Assembly (NCBI RefSeq): GCF_014174495.1
Contig: NZ_JACJHR010000064.1
Coordinates: forward strand, 1 to 53,230
DNA length: 53,230 bases
Origin: Amycolatopsis echigonensis
Lineage (GTDB): Bacteria > Actinomycetota > Actinomycetes > Mycobacteriales > Pseudonocardiaceae
Direction of reading: 5' to 3'
Position 1 is the first letter of the stretch. The number at the start of each line of letters is the position of its first letter. The position numbers and the translations under genes were made by a program. The notes below the pieces were generated by a model. The model was not told the origin of the DNA. It saw nothing but the letters and a program-made list of their open reading frames with translations, and did no database searches. This document shows, one piece after another, positions 8,850-16,576 of this stretch.

Positions 8850-9439
8850 CGTCCGTACTGCCCTGGACCGCGCCCGAGGTGGCCGCCGCGAGCGAGACCG
8901 AGGCCCTGGCCGCCGAGTGGGTCCGGCCCTACAGCCAGGCCCACCACCTGGCGCGGGCCCGCGACTGGCTCGTCTGGCTGGTGCCGGACGCACCTGCCGA
9001 GCTGCGGATCGCCGCGCTCACCCACGACATCGAGCGCATGTTCCCCGGTGGCCCGGTGCTCGACCACGCGGCGACCGACTGGGACAGCCCGTTCTACCTG
9101 TACCCGCACATGCTCCGCTCGGCCGAGATCACCGGCTTCTGGCTCGCCGGGCTCGACACCGCTTCCGTCGACGTCGCCGAGGTCCGCAGGCTCGTCGGCC
9201 TGCACGAGGTCGGCGGGCTCAACGGTGCCGACGAGGTGCAGGCCGCGGACTCGCTGTCCTACCTGGAAACCCTCGCCGGTCTCACCGCGAGCTGGGTGTC
9301 CTCGGGCAGCTGCTCGCGGGACAAGGGGATCGCCAAGCTGACCTACATGGCGGGCCGCGTCCGGGTCCCGGCCGCCCGCGAACCCGTCGCGGCGCTGCTG
9401 GAGTGGGCGATCGGGCAGCTGCCGGGGGAGGACCGTTGA
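8846..9439 (+). CDS. HD-domain protein, putative metal-dependent phosphohydrolase
   Basis: The 197-residue helical protein carries an HD-type metal site. His33/34 are in YSQAHHLARA, His60-Asp61 in LTHDIERMFPGG, His88 in YPHMLRSAEI, His120 in VGLHEV, and Asp135 in AADSLSYLE. HD proteins usually hydrolyse phosphate esters. No role for it in pyridine catabolism is known to me. Because the same operon encodes a split kinase that may phosphorylate the substrate, removal of that phosphate after hydroxylation is an attractive inference. Other possibilities are nucleotide housekeeping or cofactor repair. It overlaps both neighbours by 4 bases (ATGA and TTGA), so it is tightly co-expressed with the pathway. 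Confidence 0.7.
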   Translation: MTSVLPWTAPEVAAASETEALAAEWVRPYSQAHHLARARDWLVWLVPDAPAELRIAALTHDIERMFPGGPVLDHAATDWDSPFYLYPHMLRSAEITGFWLAGLDTASVDVAEVRRLVGLHEVGGLNGADEVQAADSLSYLETLAGLTASWVSSGSCSRDKGIAKLTYMAGRVRVPAAREPVAALLEWAIGQLPGEDR

Positions 9440-10260
9440 CCACCGCCATCGCGGGAGAGAGCGTTTTCGCCGAGGCCAACGGCCTGCGCCACCGGGTGCT
9501 GCGCTACGGCGAGCCGGGCTCCCCCGACCTGCTCGTCCTGCCCGGGATCACCAGCCCGGCGGTCACCGCGGACTTCCTCGCGGTGCTCTTCGCCGGCTGG
9601 GGCTACCGCGTCACGGTCCCGGACATCCGGGGGCGCGGCGAGACCGACCGGGCGCCGGCCGGCCGCTACCGGCTCACCGACTACGCGGCCGACGTCGCCG
9701 GGCTCGTCGACGCACTCGGCCTGCACCGGCCGGCCGTCGTCGGCCACTCGATGGGCGCCAGGATCGCGGCCGCCTACGCCGTGCGGCACGCCCCGCAGGA
9801 CCACGGCCCGCTCGTGCTCGTCGACCCGCCGACGTCGGGCCCCGGCCGGGGGCCGTACCCGACGTCCCGGGAGTCTTTCCTGGAACAGCTGCACGAAGCC
9901 CAGCGCGGCACCACCGCCGAGGAGGTCCGCCGCTTCTACCCCCGGTGGCCGGAGCGCGAACTGCGGCTGCGCGCCGAAGTGCTGGCCTCGTGCGACGAGA
10001 CCGCCGTGCTGGAGACCCACGAGGGTTTCGAGCGCGAGGACTTCTTCGAGTACTGGGCCCGGCTGACCGCACCGGTACTGCTCGTCCGCGGCGGGGACAG
10101 CCCCGTCGTCCCGGCCGCGGCCGCCGAGGACCTGCGCTCGGCCCGTCCCGACATCGAAATCCTGAGCGTTCCCGCGGCCGGCCACATGGTCCCGTGGGAC
10201 AACCTGACCGGCTTCCTCGACACCGTCCGGCCGCACCTGCTCGCGGCACCCCAGCGATAG
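9436..10260 (+). CDS. nicD: Alpha/beta hydrolase, N-formylmaleamate deformylase-like (NicD type)
   Basis: The 274-residue alpha/beta hydrolase has nucleophile Ser105 in VVGHSMGARIA, an acid Asp130 after the next strand (LVLVDPP) and His250 in AAGHMVPWDN. The acid after strand 6 rather than strand 7 matches the unusual triad recalled for Pseudomonas NicD (Ser101, Asp125, His245), with almost constant offset. It would split N-formylmaleamate, the product of the adjacent NicX-type dioxygenase, into maleamate and formate. The start is the TTG at 9436, overlapping the upstream stop, with GGGGAGGA just upstream. No ATG exists before the conserved N-terminus. A 13-base gap and AGGAGG separate it from the next gene. 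Confidence 0.82.
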   Translation: MTTAIAGESVFAEANGLRHRVLRYGEPGSPDLLVLPGITSPAVTADFLAVLFAGWGYRVTVPDIRGRGETDRAPAGRYRLTDYAADVAGLVDALGLHRPAVVGHSMGARIAAAYAVRHAPQDHGPLVLVDPPTSGPGRGPYPTSRESFLEQLHEAQRGTTAEEVRRFYPRWPERELRLRAEVLASCDETAVLETHEGFEREDFFEYWARLTAPVLLVRGGDSPVVPAAAAEDLRSARPDIEILSVPAAGHMVPWDNLTGFLDTVRPHLLAAPQR

Positions 10261-10273
10261 GAGGACAACCCCC

Positions 10274-11320
10274 ATGGACCAGAACCTGTTCAACGAGATC
10301 TGCCTGCGCCAGCTGACCCTGTCCGGCGTACGCGAGGACGAGACCGTCGCCGTGCTCACCCAGGGCGGCGACCGCGCGGAGTACGCCGACGCCTTCCTGT
10401 GGGCCGCGCAGCAGCTGGGCGCCAAGACGTTCCACCTGCGCCTGCCCTCGCCGTCGGGTGCCTCCGGCGCGTGGGCGGTCGGCGAGTCCGGGCTGAAGGG
10501 CAACCGGCTCGCGGTGGAGGCGCTCAAGAGCGTCGACATGGTGGTCGACTGCACGTTCCTGCTGTTCAGCGAGGAGCAGTTCGAGATCCAGGGCGCCGAC
10601 ACGCGCATCCTCACCACGGTCGAGCCGGTGCCGCTGCTGGCCCGCCTGATGCCGACGAAGGAGCTGCGCGAGCGCGTCGAGATCGCCGCCGAGATCCTCG
10701 CCAAGGCCCAGACCATGCGGATCACCAGCCCGCTCGGCACCGACGTCACCTACCGCCTCGGCGTCTACCCGACGCTGTCGGAGTACGGCTACACCGACCA
10801 GCCCGGCCGGTGGGACCACTGGCCCGCGGCGTTCGTGTTCACCGGCGGCGCCGACGACGGTGTGGACGGCAAGATCGTCCTGGCTCCCGGCGACGTGCTG
10901 CTGCCGTTCAACCAGTACGTGCAGACCCCGGTGGAGCTGACCATCGAGCAGGGCTTCATCCGCGACATCCGCGGGGCCGGCGGCCAGTCGAGCCTCGACG
11001 CCGACCTGCTCAACTCCTACATCACGTCCTTCGAGGATCCGCGCGGCTACGGCATGTCGCACGTCGGCTGGGGTCTCGACGAGCGCGCGCACTGGCACGG
11101 GCTCACCCAGTTCCCCGGCGGCATGGGGATGGAGCTGCGCAGCTTCTACGGCAACGTGATGTTCTCCATCGGCCCGAACAACGAGCTCGGCGGCCCGAAC
11201 GACACCGCCTGCCACTTCGACATCCCGATGCGCGGCTGCTCGCTGTACCTCGACGACGAGCTGATCGTCGACGCCGGCGAACTGACCGTCGCGGACATGC
11301 GCCCGGCCGACAAACGATGA
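10274..11320 (+). CDS. nicX: 2,5-dihydroxypyridine 5,6-dioxygenase (NicX type)
   Basis: The 348-residue protein belongs to the NicX family, related in fold to M29 aminopeptidases. Iron ligands recalled for Pseudomonas NicX (His265, His318, Asp320) have counterparts here: His263 in MSHVGWG and His314/Asp316 in TACHFDIP, with the two-residue spacing kept. The reaction opens 2,5-dihydroxypyridine with O2 to N-formylmaleamate. Length and surrounding NicD/NicF/NicE-type genes support this over an aminopeptidase. The ATG at 10274 follows AGGAGG (about 10259-10264). The stop overlaps the start of the 2Fe-2S gene (ATGA). This enzyme marks the central intermediate of the whole operon. Confidence 0.87.
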   Translation: MDQNLFNEICLRQLTLSGVREDETVAVLTQGGDRAEYADAFLWAAQQLGAKTFHLRLPSPSGASGAWAVGESGLKGNRLAVEALKSVDMVVDCTFLLFSEEQFEIQGADTRILTTVEPVPLLARLMPTKELRERVEIAAEILAKAQTMRITSPLGTDVTYRLGVYPTLSEYGYTDQPGRWDHWPAAFVFTGGADDGVDGKIVLAPGDVLLPFNQYVQTPVELTIEQGFIRDIRGAGGQSSLDADLLNSYITSFEDPRGYGMSHVGWGLDERAHWHGLTQFPGGMGMELRSFYGNVMFSIGPNNELGGPNDTACHFDIPMRGCSLYLDDELIVDAGELTVADMRPADKR

Positions 11321-11829
11321 ACGTCGAGATCGAGACCACGGTCAACGGGAAGCTCGTGCACGCGAGCGTCCCGGCCCGGCTGCACGTGGCGGACTTCCTG
11401 CGGCAGCACCTCGGCCTCACCGGCACCCACATCGGCTGCGAACAGGGCGCGTGCGGGATGTGCACGGTGATGGTCGACGGCGAGGCGGTCAAGTCGTGCC
11501 TCATGCTCGCCTGCCAGCTCGACGGCCGCCACGTGCGGACCGTCGAGTCACTGGCCGAGGACGACCGGCTCAACCCGCTGCAGCAGGCGTTCGAACAGGA
11601 GCACGCCCTGCAGTGCGGGTTCTGCTCCCCCGGCTTCCTGATGACCGCCACCGCACTGGCGCACCAGGGGAAGCAGCCGTGCCGGGCCGAGATCCGCGAG
11701 GAGATCGCGGGGGTGCTGTGCCGCTGCACCGGTTACGAGAACGTCGTGACGGCCATCGAGCGGTGGTTCGCCGAGCACCCGCAGGGGGCACGGGAGGACG
11801 AACGCATCGAAGACGCGAGGACGACATGA
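11317..11829 (+). CDS. 2Fe-2S subunit of the molybdenum hydroxylase
   Basis: This is the small 170-residue subunit of a xanthine-dehydrogenase-type enzyme. It has the plant-ferredoxin-like cluster ligands Cys41, Cys46, Cys49 and Cys61 (GCEQGACGMC) and the helical-domain cluster ligands Cys100, Cys103, Cys135 and Cys137 (CGFCSPG, LCRCTGYENVV). It relays electrons from the Mo site to FAD. The length is at the usual 155-170 range, with a short charged C-terminal tail. It directly precedes the Mo subunit, overlapping it by 4 bases. Confidence 0.93.
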   Translation: MNVEIETTVNGKLVHASVPARLHVADFLRQHLGLTGTHIGCEQGACGMCTVMVDGEAVKSCLMLACQLDGRHVRTVESLAEDDRLNPLQQAFEQEHALQCGFCSPGFLMTATALAHQGKQPCRAEIREEIAGVLCRCTGYENVVTAIERWFAEHPQGAREDERIEDARTT

Positions 11830-14216
11830 CGACGCTCGAGAACTCGCCGGAACGCACCGCCGGCACCAGGCCCGCCTTGCTCGGGGTCTCGGTGGCCCGC
11901 AAGGAGGACGAACGGCTGCTGCGCGGCGACGGGCAGTTCACCGACGACGTCGACCCGGCCCGGGTGCTGTACATGGCCGTGGCGCGCTGCCCGTTCCCGC
12001 ACGCCCGGATCGTGCGGGTCGACACCTCCGCCGCCGAACGGCTCGAAGGTGTCGAGCACGTGCTGTCCGGGCCCCGGGTCCGGCGCCTGAGTGAGCCGCT
12101 CGGCGTGCTGCGCCCGGTGCCCGGCGCGCCGAAGCTGCCGTACTACGCGCTCGCTCAGGACGTCGCCACGCACGAGGGACAGCCGGTGGTCAGCGTCGTC
12201 GCCACCAGCAGGCACCTCGCGGAGGACGCGCTCGAACTGGTCGAGGTCGAGTACGAACCCCTGCCCCACGTCGTCGACGTGCTCGCGGCGCTGGAACCGG
12301 ACGCGCCCGTGCTGCACCCGTCGGTGCTGGAGTCGAACCTGCTGGCGTCCAATTCGGACGGTCGAGGGGACCCGGCGGCCCGGTTCGCCGAAGCGGACGT
12401 GGTCGTGGAGGGCCGGTTCCGGATCGGCAGGGTCACGGCGTTGCCGATGGAGACCCGTGGCGTCGTCGCGCAGTGGCGGCCCGGTGCGCGGGAGCTGACC
12501 GTGCACTGCTCGACCCAGGTGCCACACCTGATCCGCAAGCAGCTCGCCGAGTCGTTGCGGTTGCGCGAAAGCGACGTACGGGCGATCGCGTCGGACGTCG
12601 GTGGCGGGTTCGGGCTCAAGCTCGGCGTGTTCCCCGAGGACGTGCTGGCGTGTCTGCACGCGATGGCCTTGCACCGCCCGGTCAAGTGGAGCGAGGACCG
12701 GGGTGAGCACTTCCGGACCAGCACGCACGCCCGCGAATCGGTGCACGACTACCGGATCGCGGCGGACGCGGACGGGCGCATCCTCGCGATGACGAACGTC
12801 TACGCCACCGACATCGGCGGCTGGAACTCGCCGTTCGGGTCCGCGCAACTGTCGAGTGTGGTCTTCAACGGTCCCTACCGGGTCGAGGACGGCTACACCG
12901 AGCGCCGGGTCACGCTCACCAACAAGACCCCGGTCGGCGCGTACCGCGGCTACGGTCAGCCGGAGGTCAACTTCGCGTACGAGCGGCTGATGGACCAGCT
13001 GGCACGGCGGCTGCGGATGGACCCCGTGGAACTGCGGGCGAAGAACATGCTCAAGCCGGACGATCTGCCGTGGGTGAACCCGACCGGCGCGGTCTACGAC
13101 AGCGGCGACTACGAGCGCTGCCTGCGGATGGCGGCGGAGCGGATCGGCTGGGCCGAGCACCGGGCGGCCCCGCGGCGGCCACGCGCGGACGGGCGGCTGG
13201 TGGGCATCGGCTTCTCCTCGTTCGTCGAGCGCACCGGGTACGCCAGCTCGCGCTTTCTGGCCAAGCGCGGCTCGCAGTTCGGCGCCCACGAGAGCATCAC
13301 GTTGCGCGCCAACAGATCCGGCGGGATCGACGCCTACACGGGGGTGTCGGCCATCGGCCAGAGCAGCGAGACGGCGTTCGCGCAGGTGGTGGCCGAGGTG
13401 TTCGGCACCGACTACGACGCGGTGAAGGTGCACGCCGGCGACACGGCCGCGGCACCGTTGAACACCGGTTCGTTCGCGTCGCGGACGATGATCGCGGCCG
13501 CGGGCGCCATCCGCGAGGCCGCGGAACAGCTGGCGGCCAAGACGCTGCGGCTGGCGGCGTTCCGGCTGGAGGTGCAACCCGAGGAGCTGGAGATCGCCGG
13601 TCCGGTGGTGCGGCACCGCACCGAGCCGGGCGTGTCGGTCCCGCTCACGGAGGTCTACCGCGCCGCGATCACCGGCCAGGGCGTCCCGCCCGGCGAGGAC
13701 CCCGGCCTGGAGGCGACCTCGCACTTCGAGCCGTCCGACGCGGCGTACTCGTTCGGCACGGCGGCCGCGCTGGTGTCGGTCGACCCGGAGACCGGCGAGT
13801 TCGACGTGGAGCGGTTCGTGCTCGTCCACGACGCGGGCACGGTGGTGAACCCGAAGATCGTCGACGGGCAGGTGCTGGGCGCGCTGGCGCAGGGTTTCGG
13901 TGCCGCGCTGACGGAGGAGCTGCGCTACGACCCGGAGACAGGGCAGCTGATCAACGGGTCGATGATGGACTACTTCCCGCCGACGGCCGCGGACCTGCCG
14001 CCGATCGAGCTGCTGCACACCGAGGTGCCGTCCCCGGTCACGCCGTTCGGCATCCGCGGCGTGGGAGAGGTCGGCACGATCCCGCCGGGCGCTGCGGTCG
14101 CGAACGCGATCTGCGAGGCGCTGGCCGACCACGACGTGGAACTGGACAGCCTGCCGGTGACGCCGGAGAAGGTCTGGCGCGCCCTCGCTTCGGACAAGGG
14201 AGTCGAACAGTGGTGA
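11826..14216 (+). CDS. Molybdenum-binding large subunit of the hydroxylase, probable 3-hydroxypyridine dehydrogenase
   Basis: The 796-residue protein has the aldehyde oxidase/xanthine dehydrogenase a/b-hammerhead domain (about 20-140) and two molybdopterin-binding domains. Visible motifs include ASDVGGGFGLKLGVFPED (about 258-275), GAYRGYGQPE (substrate/Mo site), GQSSETAFAQV and the terminal catalytic Glu in RGVGEVGTIPPGAAVANAI. It hydroxylates an aromatic N-heterocycle next to the ring nitrogen with water as oxygen source. With no 6-hydroxynicotinate monooxygenase or decarboxylase in the operon, the one-step substrate giving 2,5-dihydroxypyridine is 3-hydroxypyridine. The substrate is inferred. 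No SRPBCC domain is fused. No XdhC-like maturation gene is present in the window. Confidence 0.88.
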   Translation: MTTLENSPERTAGTRPALLGVSVARKEDERLLRGDGQFTDDVDPARVLYMAVARCPFPHARIVRVDTSAAERLEGVEHVLSGPRVRRLSEPLGVLRPVPGAPKLPYYALAQDVATHEGQPVVSVVATSRHLAEDALELVEVEYEPLPHVVDVLAALEPDAPVLHPSVLESNLLASNSDGRGDPAARFAEADVVVEGRFRIGRVTALPMETRGVVAQWRPGARELTVHCSTQVPHLIRKQLAESLRLRESDVRAIASDVGGGFGLKLGVFPEDVLACLHAMALHRPVKWSEDRGEHFRTSTHARESVHDYRIAADADGRILAMTNVYATDIGGWNSPFGSAQLSSVVFNGPYRVEDGYTERRVTLTNKTPVGAYRGYGQPEVNFAYERLMDQLARRLRMDPVELRAKNMLKPDDLPWVNPTGAVYDSGDYERCLRMAAERIGWAEHRAAPRRPRADGRLVGIGFSSFVERTGYASSRFLAKRGSQFGAHESITLRANRSGGIDAYTGVSAIGQSSETAFAQVVAEVFGTDYDAVKVHAGDTAAAPLNTGSFASRTMIAAAGAIREAAEQLAAKTLRLAAFRLEVQPEELEIAGPVVRHRTEPGVSVPLTEVYRAAITGQGVPPGEDPGLEATSHFEPSDAAYSFGTAAALVSVDPETGEFDVERFVLVHDAGTVVNPKIVDGQVLGALAQGFGAALTEELRYDPETGQLINGSMMDYFPPTAADLPPIELLHTEVPSPVTPFGIRGVGEVGTIPPGAAVANAICEALADHDVELDSLPVTPEKVWRALASDKGVEQW

Positions 14217-14956
14217 ACTCGTCCCGGGTCGGTCTGATCGTGCCGAGCTCGAACACGACGATGGAGACGGAACTGCCGGAGCTGTTCCGGCGCCAGACCG
14301 AGGCCACCGGCCACCGGTACACGTTCCACTCGGCACGTGCCGCGATGAAGCACGTCAACCGCGAGGAACTGCTGGCCATGGTCGGCAAGGCCGCGGAGTG
14401 CGCGACGGCGGTCTCCGACGCGGACGTGGACGTGATCGCGTACGCGTGCCTGGTGGCGGTGATGGCGCAAGGGCCGGGTGCGCACAAGGACTCGGAGCAG
14501 GTCATCGGGAAGGCCGCGGAGCGCAACGGCCATCCCGCCGCGGTGGTCAGCAGCGCGGGCGCGCTCGTCCGGACCCTGCAGGCGATCGGGGCGCGCCGCG
14601 TCGCCATCGTCACCCCGTACGTGGCGCCGCTGACGCAGATGGTGCGCGAGTACATCGAGGGCGAGGGTGTGCAGGTGCTCGACGCGGTGTCACTGGAGGT
14701 GGCCGACAACCTCGCCGTGGGCCGGCTGGATCCCGGTGAGCTGCCCGCCATCGCCCGGGGCCTGCGGCGGGAGGGCGCGGAGGCCGTGGTGCTGTCGGCC
14801 TGCGTCCAGATGCCGTCGCTGGACGCCGTGGAGGTCGTCGAGGAGGAGCTGGGGCTGCCCGTGGTCACCGCCGCGACCGCGACCGCCTACGAGGTGCTGC
14901 GGTCACTGGGCCACGAGCCGGCGATCTCCGGCGCGGGACGCCTGCTGCGGGGATGA
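14213..14956 (+). CDS. nicE: Maleate cis-trans isomerase (Asp/Glu racemase superfamily, NicE type)
   Basis: The 247-residue protein starts VNSSRVGLIVPSSNTTMETE, the hallmark of maleate isomerase/arylmalonate decarboxylase proteins. The two catalytic cysteines are Cys79 (AYACLVAVM) and Cys197 (LSACVQMPS), each three residues before the recalled NicE positions 82 and 200. It converts maleate to fumarate, closing the pathway into the TCA cycle. The start is the GTG at 14213, overlapping the Mo-subunit stop (GTGA). It is the last gene of the operon; a 19-bp terminator stem begins 18 bases after its stop. Confidence 0.87.
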   Translation: MNSSRVGLIVPSSNTTMETELPELFRRQTEATGHRYTFHSARAAMKHVNREELLAMVGKAAECATAVSDADVDVIAYACLVAVMAQGPGAHKDSEQVIGKAAERNGHPAAVVSSAGALVRTLQAIGARRVAIVTPYVAPLTQMVREYIEGEGVQVLDAVSLEVADNLAVGRLDPGELPAIARGLRREGAEAVVLSACVQMPSLDAVEVVEEELGLPVVTAATATAYEVLRSLGHEPAISGAGRLLRG

Positions 14957-14974
14957 CCGCCGCGGTGTCCGGCA

Positions 14975-15017
14975 TCAGGCAGGTCCGCGGGCGCCGGCCG
15001 CCCGCGGACCTGCCTGA
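14975..15017 (+). terminator. Strong terminator at the end of the pyridine operon
   Basis: A perfect 19-base inverted repeat (arm begins TCAGGCAGGTCCGCGGGCG) encloses the loop CCGGC. There is no U-tract, as is common in high-GC actinomycetes. It lies just after the maleate isomerase stop. Confidence 0.75.
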
Positions 15018-15104
15018 CCGCCACCCACCTCGACACGACGATCCGGTGTGAACGGGCAGACGTTCTCGGGGCTCCGCGGTTCAGCAGGCGGGCCGACCGG
15101 TCGT

Positions 15105-15332
15105 TCACTGCCGGCCGAGGAGGGAATTGGCCACGTGCTGGAGGTGCTTGCGCATCTCCTCGCCCGCGCCGTCCGGGTCGCGGTCGCACAGCGCCTCGAC
15201 GATCGCGGTGTGCTCCCGGTGCTAGCAGCGGCGTAGTTCCGGGGTGGAGGTGCGCCGCTTGAGGCTGCCCCACACGGGCAGCGACCGGGCCGTGTTCATG
15301 ACGTCGAACATGCTCATCAGCAGTCCGTTGTG
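15105..15332 (-). pseudogene. C-terminal fragment of a GntR/FCD regulator
   Basis: Minus-strand reading gives HNGLLMSMFDVMNTARSLP, then LKRRTSTPELRRC, an in-frame TAG (15222-15224) where Tyr is expected, and HREHTAIVEALCDRDPDGAGEEMRKHL ending at TGA 15105. This is the last third of an FCD ligand-binding domain. The N-terminal DNA-binding part is absent, and at about 15333 the sequence changes to a histidine-kinase fragment. It could be the former second regulator of the neighbouring catabolic operon. Confidence 0.7.
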
Positions 15333-15344
15333 CGGCGGCCGTGG

Positions 15345-15484
15345 AGATGGAGCGGTGGAGCCTGGGCACGGGAACGCGCCGGCTCAGCGAGTGTTCGCTG
15401 ATCTCCGCCATTTCCGCGCTGATCGCGTTGACCGGGCGCAATGCCCGGCCGGTGACGGTCCAGGCGAGCGCCGCGACGAACAAG
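15345..15484 (-). pseudogene. Fragment of a sensor histidine kinase (end of TM helix and HAMP)
   Basis: The minus strand encodes LFVAALAWTVTGRALRPVNAI followed by SAEMAEISEHSLSRRVPVP, typical of the last membrane helix and HAMP domain of actinobacterial two-component kinases. Nothing of the sensor or catalytic domains remains. Both ends are abrupt junctions with unrelated gene fragments. Confidence 0.7.
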
Positions 15485-16067
15485 CATGGGCGCCAACGCC
15501 CGAGCGCGACACTTCCCACGCGGCCGGCACCGAGCACGCTCTGGCGGCCTTCAGATAGGCCAGGACATCCAGCATCGCCATCGGGCCGTCGAAGTCGGCC
15601 GCCAGCCACCAGCACAAGTCACCATCCAACAGCGGATACAGCCCGACATGCACGTCACCGGTCAGGTGCGTCCGCAGCACGTCCTTGCTCAGCGGCAGGT
15701 AGTCGCGGTCCTCATGCCGGACGCCCTTGCGCCACCCGCCGCGCACCGCCGGCAGCCAACCAGCTTTGCCAGTACGCGAGTTCTCCCATCGCGTGGCGTA
15801 GATGTCGATGCGGGCGGCGAACAGGGCAGCGACGAAATCGACCTTCACCTCCGGGGCCGATCGCCGGTCGACCGGTCCGGGGTGCGCTTCGAAGAAGCCG
15901 GTCTGAATCGGGCCGGGCGGAGCCGCCTGTTTCGGTGTCAGCTCCAACAGCCGCAGCAACCGCGTGTTCTCCGCTCGCAACTGAGTTGTCAGCGCGCGGA
16001 GTTCCGCAAGTTCCTCGGCGAGCCCCGCAGCCTTCGCCGACTGGAGATCGTCTTTCACAGAGCCCAC
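15485..16067 (-). pseudogene. Truncated archaeo-eukaryotic primase of a TOTE conflict-type system
   Basis: The N-terminal 195 residues are intact. A coiled-coil start (EELAELRALTTQLRAENTRLL) is followed by KVDFVAALFAARIDIYATRWEN, the glycine/basic stretch of an AEP primase (RGGWRKGVRHEDRDYLPL), the metal-binding DFDG in WWLAADFDGP, and EVSRSGVGAHA. The sequence then switches to the kinase fragment near 15484. Full-length TOTE proteins continue with the rest of the primase and a superfamily 2 helicase. The open frame runs on into foreign sequence, so a stable product is doubtful. TOTE assignment is from recalled family motifs. Confidence 0.7.
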
Positions 16068-16081
16068 CGTAGATGGGATGG

Positions 16082-16576
16082 TCAGATGCGTGCCCGGTTA
16101 AGGCGCTCAATGAGGCTGGGTTTGCGTGCATGCGTTTGCCGCAACGCGATGGTGCGGATGGTGAACGTGTCGTAGCGGTCCTCGCGTTCGGCCAGCGCGT
16201 GCAGATCGGTGACCAGCGTGACGGCGGCGTCGTACTCGGCCGGTTTCCGGGTGGCGATCATCGCCTCGACGCGCGACCACGCGGTGTCTCCCTCAGCGGC
16301 CAGTGTGTCGAGTCGTCGTTCGCGGGCCAGCAGGCGCGCCTGTTCCCGGCGTGCCTCGTCTTCGGCGCGCTCGGCGGCGAGCCGACGGTCGCGGTCGGCT
16401 CGTCGCTGCGCCGCGTTGTCGAGTAGGTCGGCCACGTTCCGGCGGGCTGGGGTCGGGCTGATCGGAGCGGTGTCGCCGCGGAAACGGCGCAGCAACTCCA
16501 TCTGCACCCGCGCCGCCTCACCCTGCGCTACCCGCGCCAGGAGCCGGTCCTTCTCGGTGACCGGCAGGCGAGCCAC
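16082..16576 (-). CDS. Hypothetical coiled-coil protein, last gene of a three-gene operon
   Basis: This 164-residue protein is very rich in Arg, Ala and Glu and predicted mostly helical. A long charged heptad-like middle (NAAQRRADRDRRLAAERAED) precedes a compact C-terminal part with regular leucines. I recognise no domain. It starts at GTG 16576 immediately after the upstream gene's TGA (TGAGTG), so the two are translationally coupled. No signal peptide or membrane segment is seen. It lies next to the truncated TOTE primase; whether it belonged to that system is unknown. Confidence 0.6.
   Translation of the reverse strand: MARLPVTEKDRLLARVAQGEAARVQMELLRRFRGDTAPISPTPARRNVADLLDNAAQRRADRDRRLAAERAEDEARREQARLLARERRLDTLAAEGDTAWSRVEAMIATRKPAEYDAAVTLVTDLHALAEREDRYDTFTIRTIALRQTHARKPSLIERLNRARI

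Noticed and set aside
6794..9205. Long minus-strand open frame opposite the FAD, SRPBCC and HD genes
   Set aside because: Composition is low-complexity and it spans several overlapping real genes on the other strand.
11733..14336. Very long open frame on the minus strand opposite the molybdenum subunit gene
   Set aside because: It is a GC-codon shadow of the Mo subunit: Arg/His/Pro-rich, no recognisable domain, and the opposite strand has clear catalytic motifs.
3749..14956. Nicotinate or picolinate catabolic cluster
   Set aside because: NicX, NicD, NicF and NicE are shared, but no 6-hydroxynicotinate 3-monooxygenase, 6-hydroxypicolinate monooxygenase or decarboxylase is present. The separate SRPBCC and split kinase fit the 3-hydroxypyridine system better. 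This is not excluded if other genes lie elsewhere.
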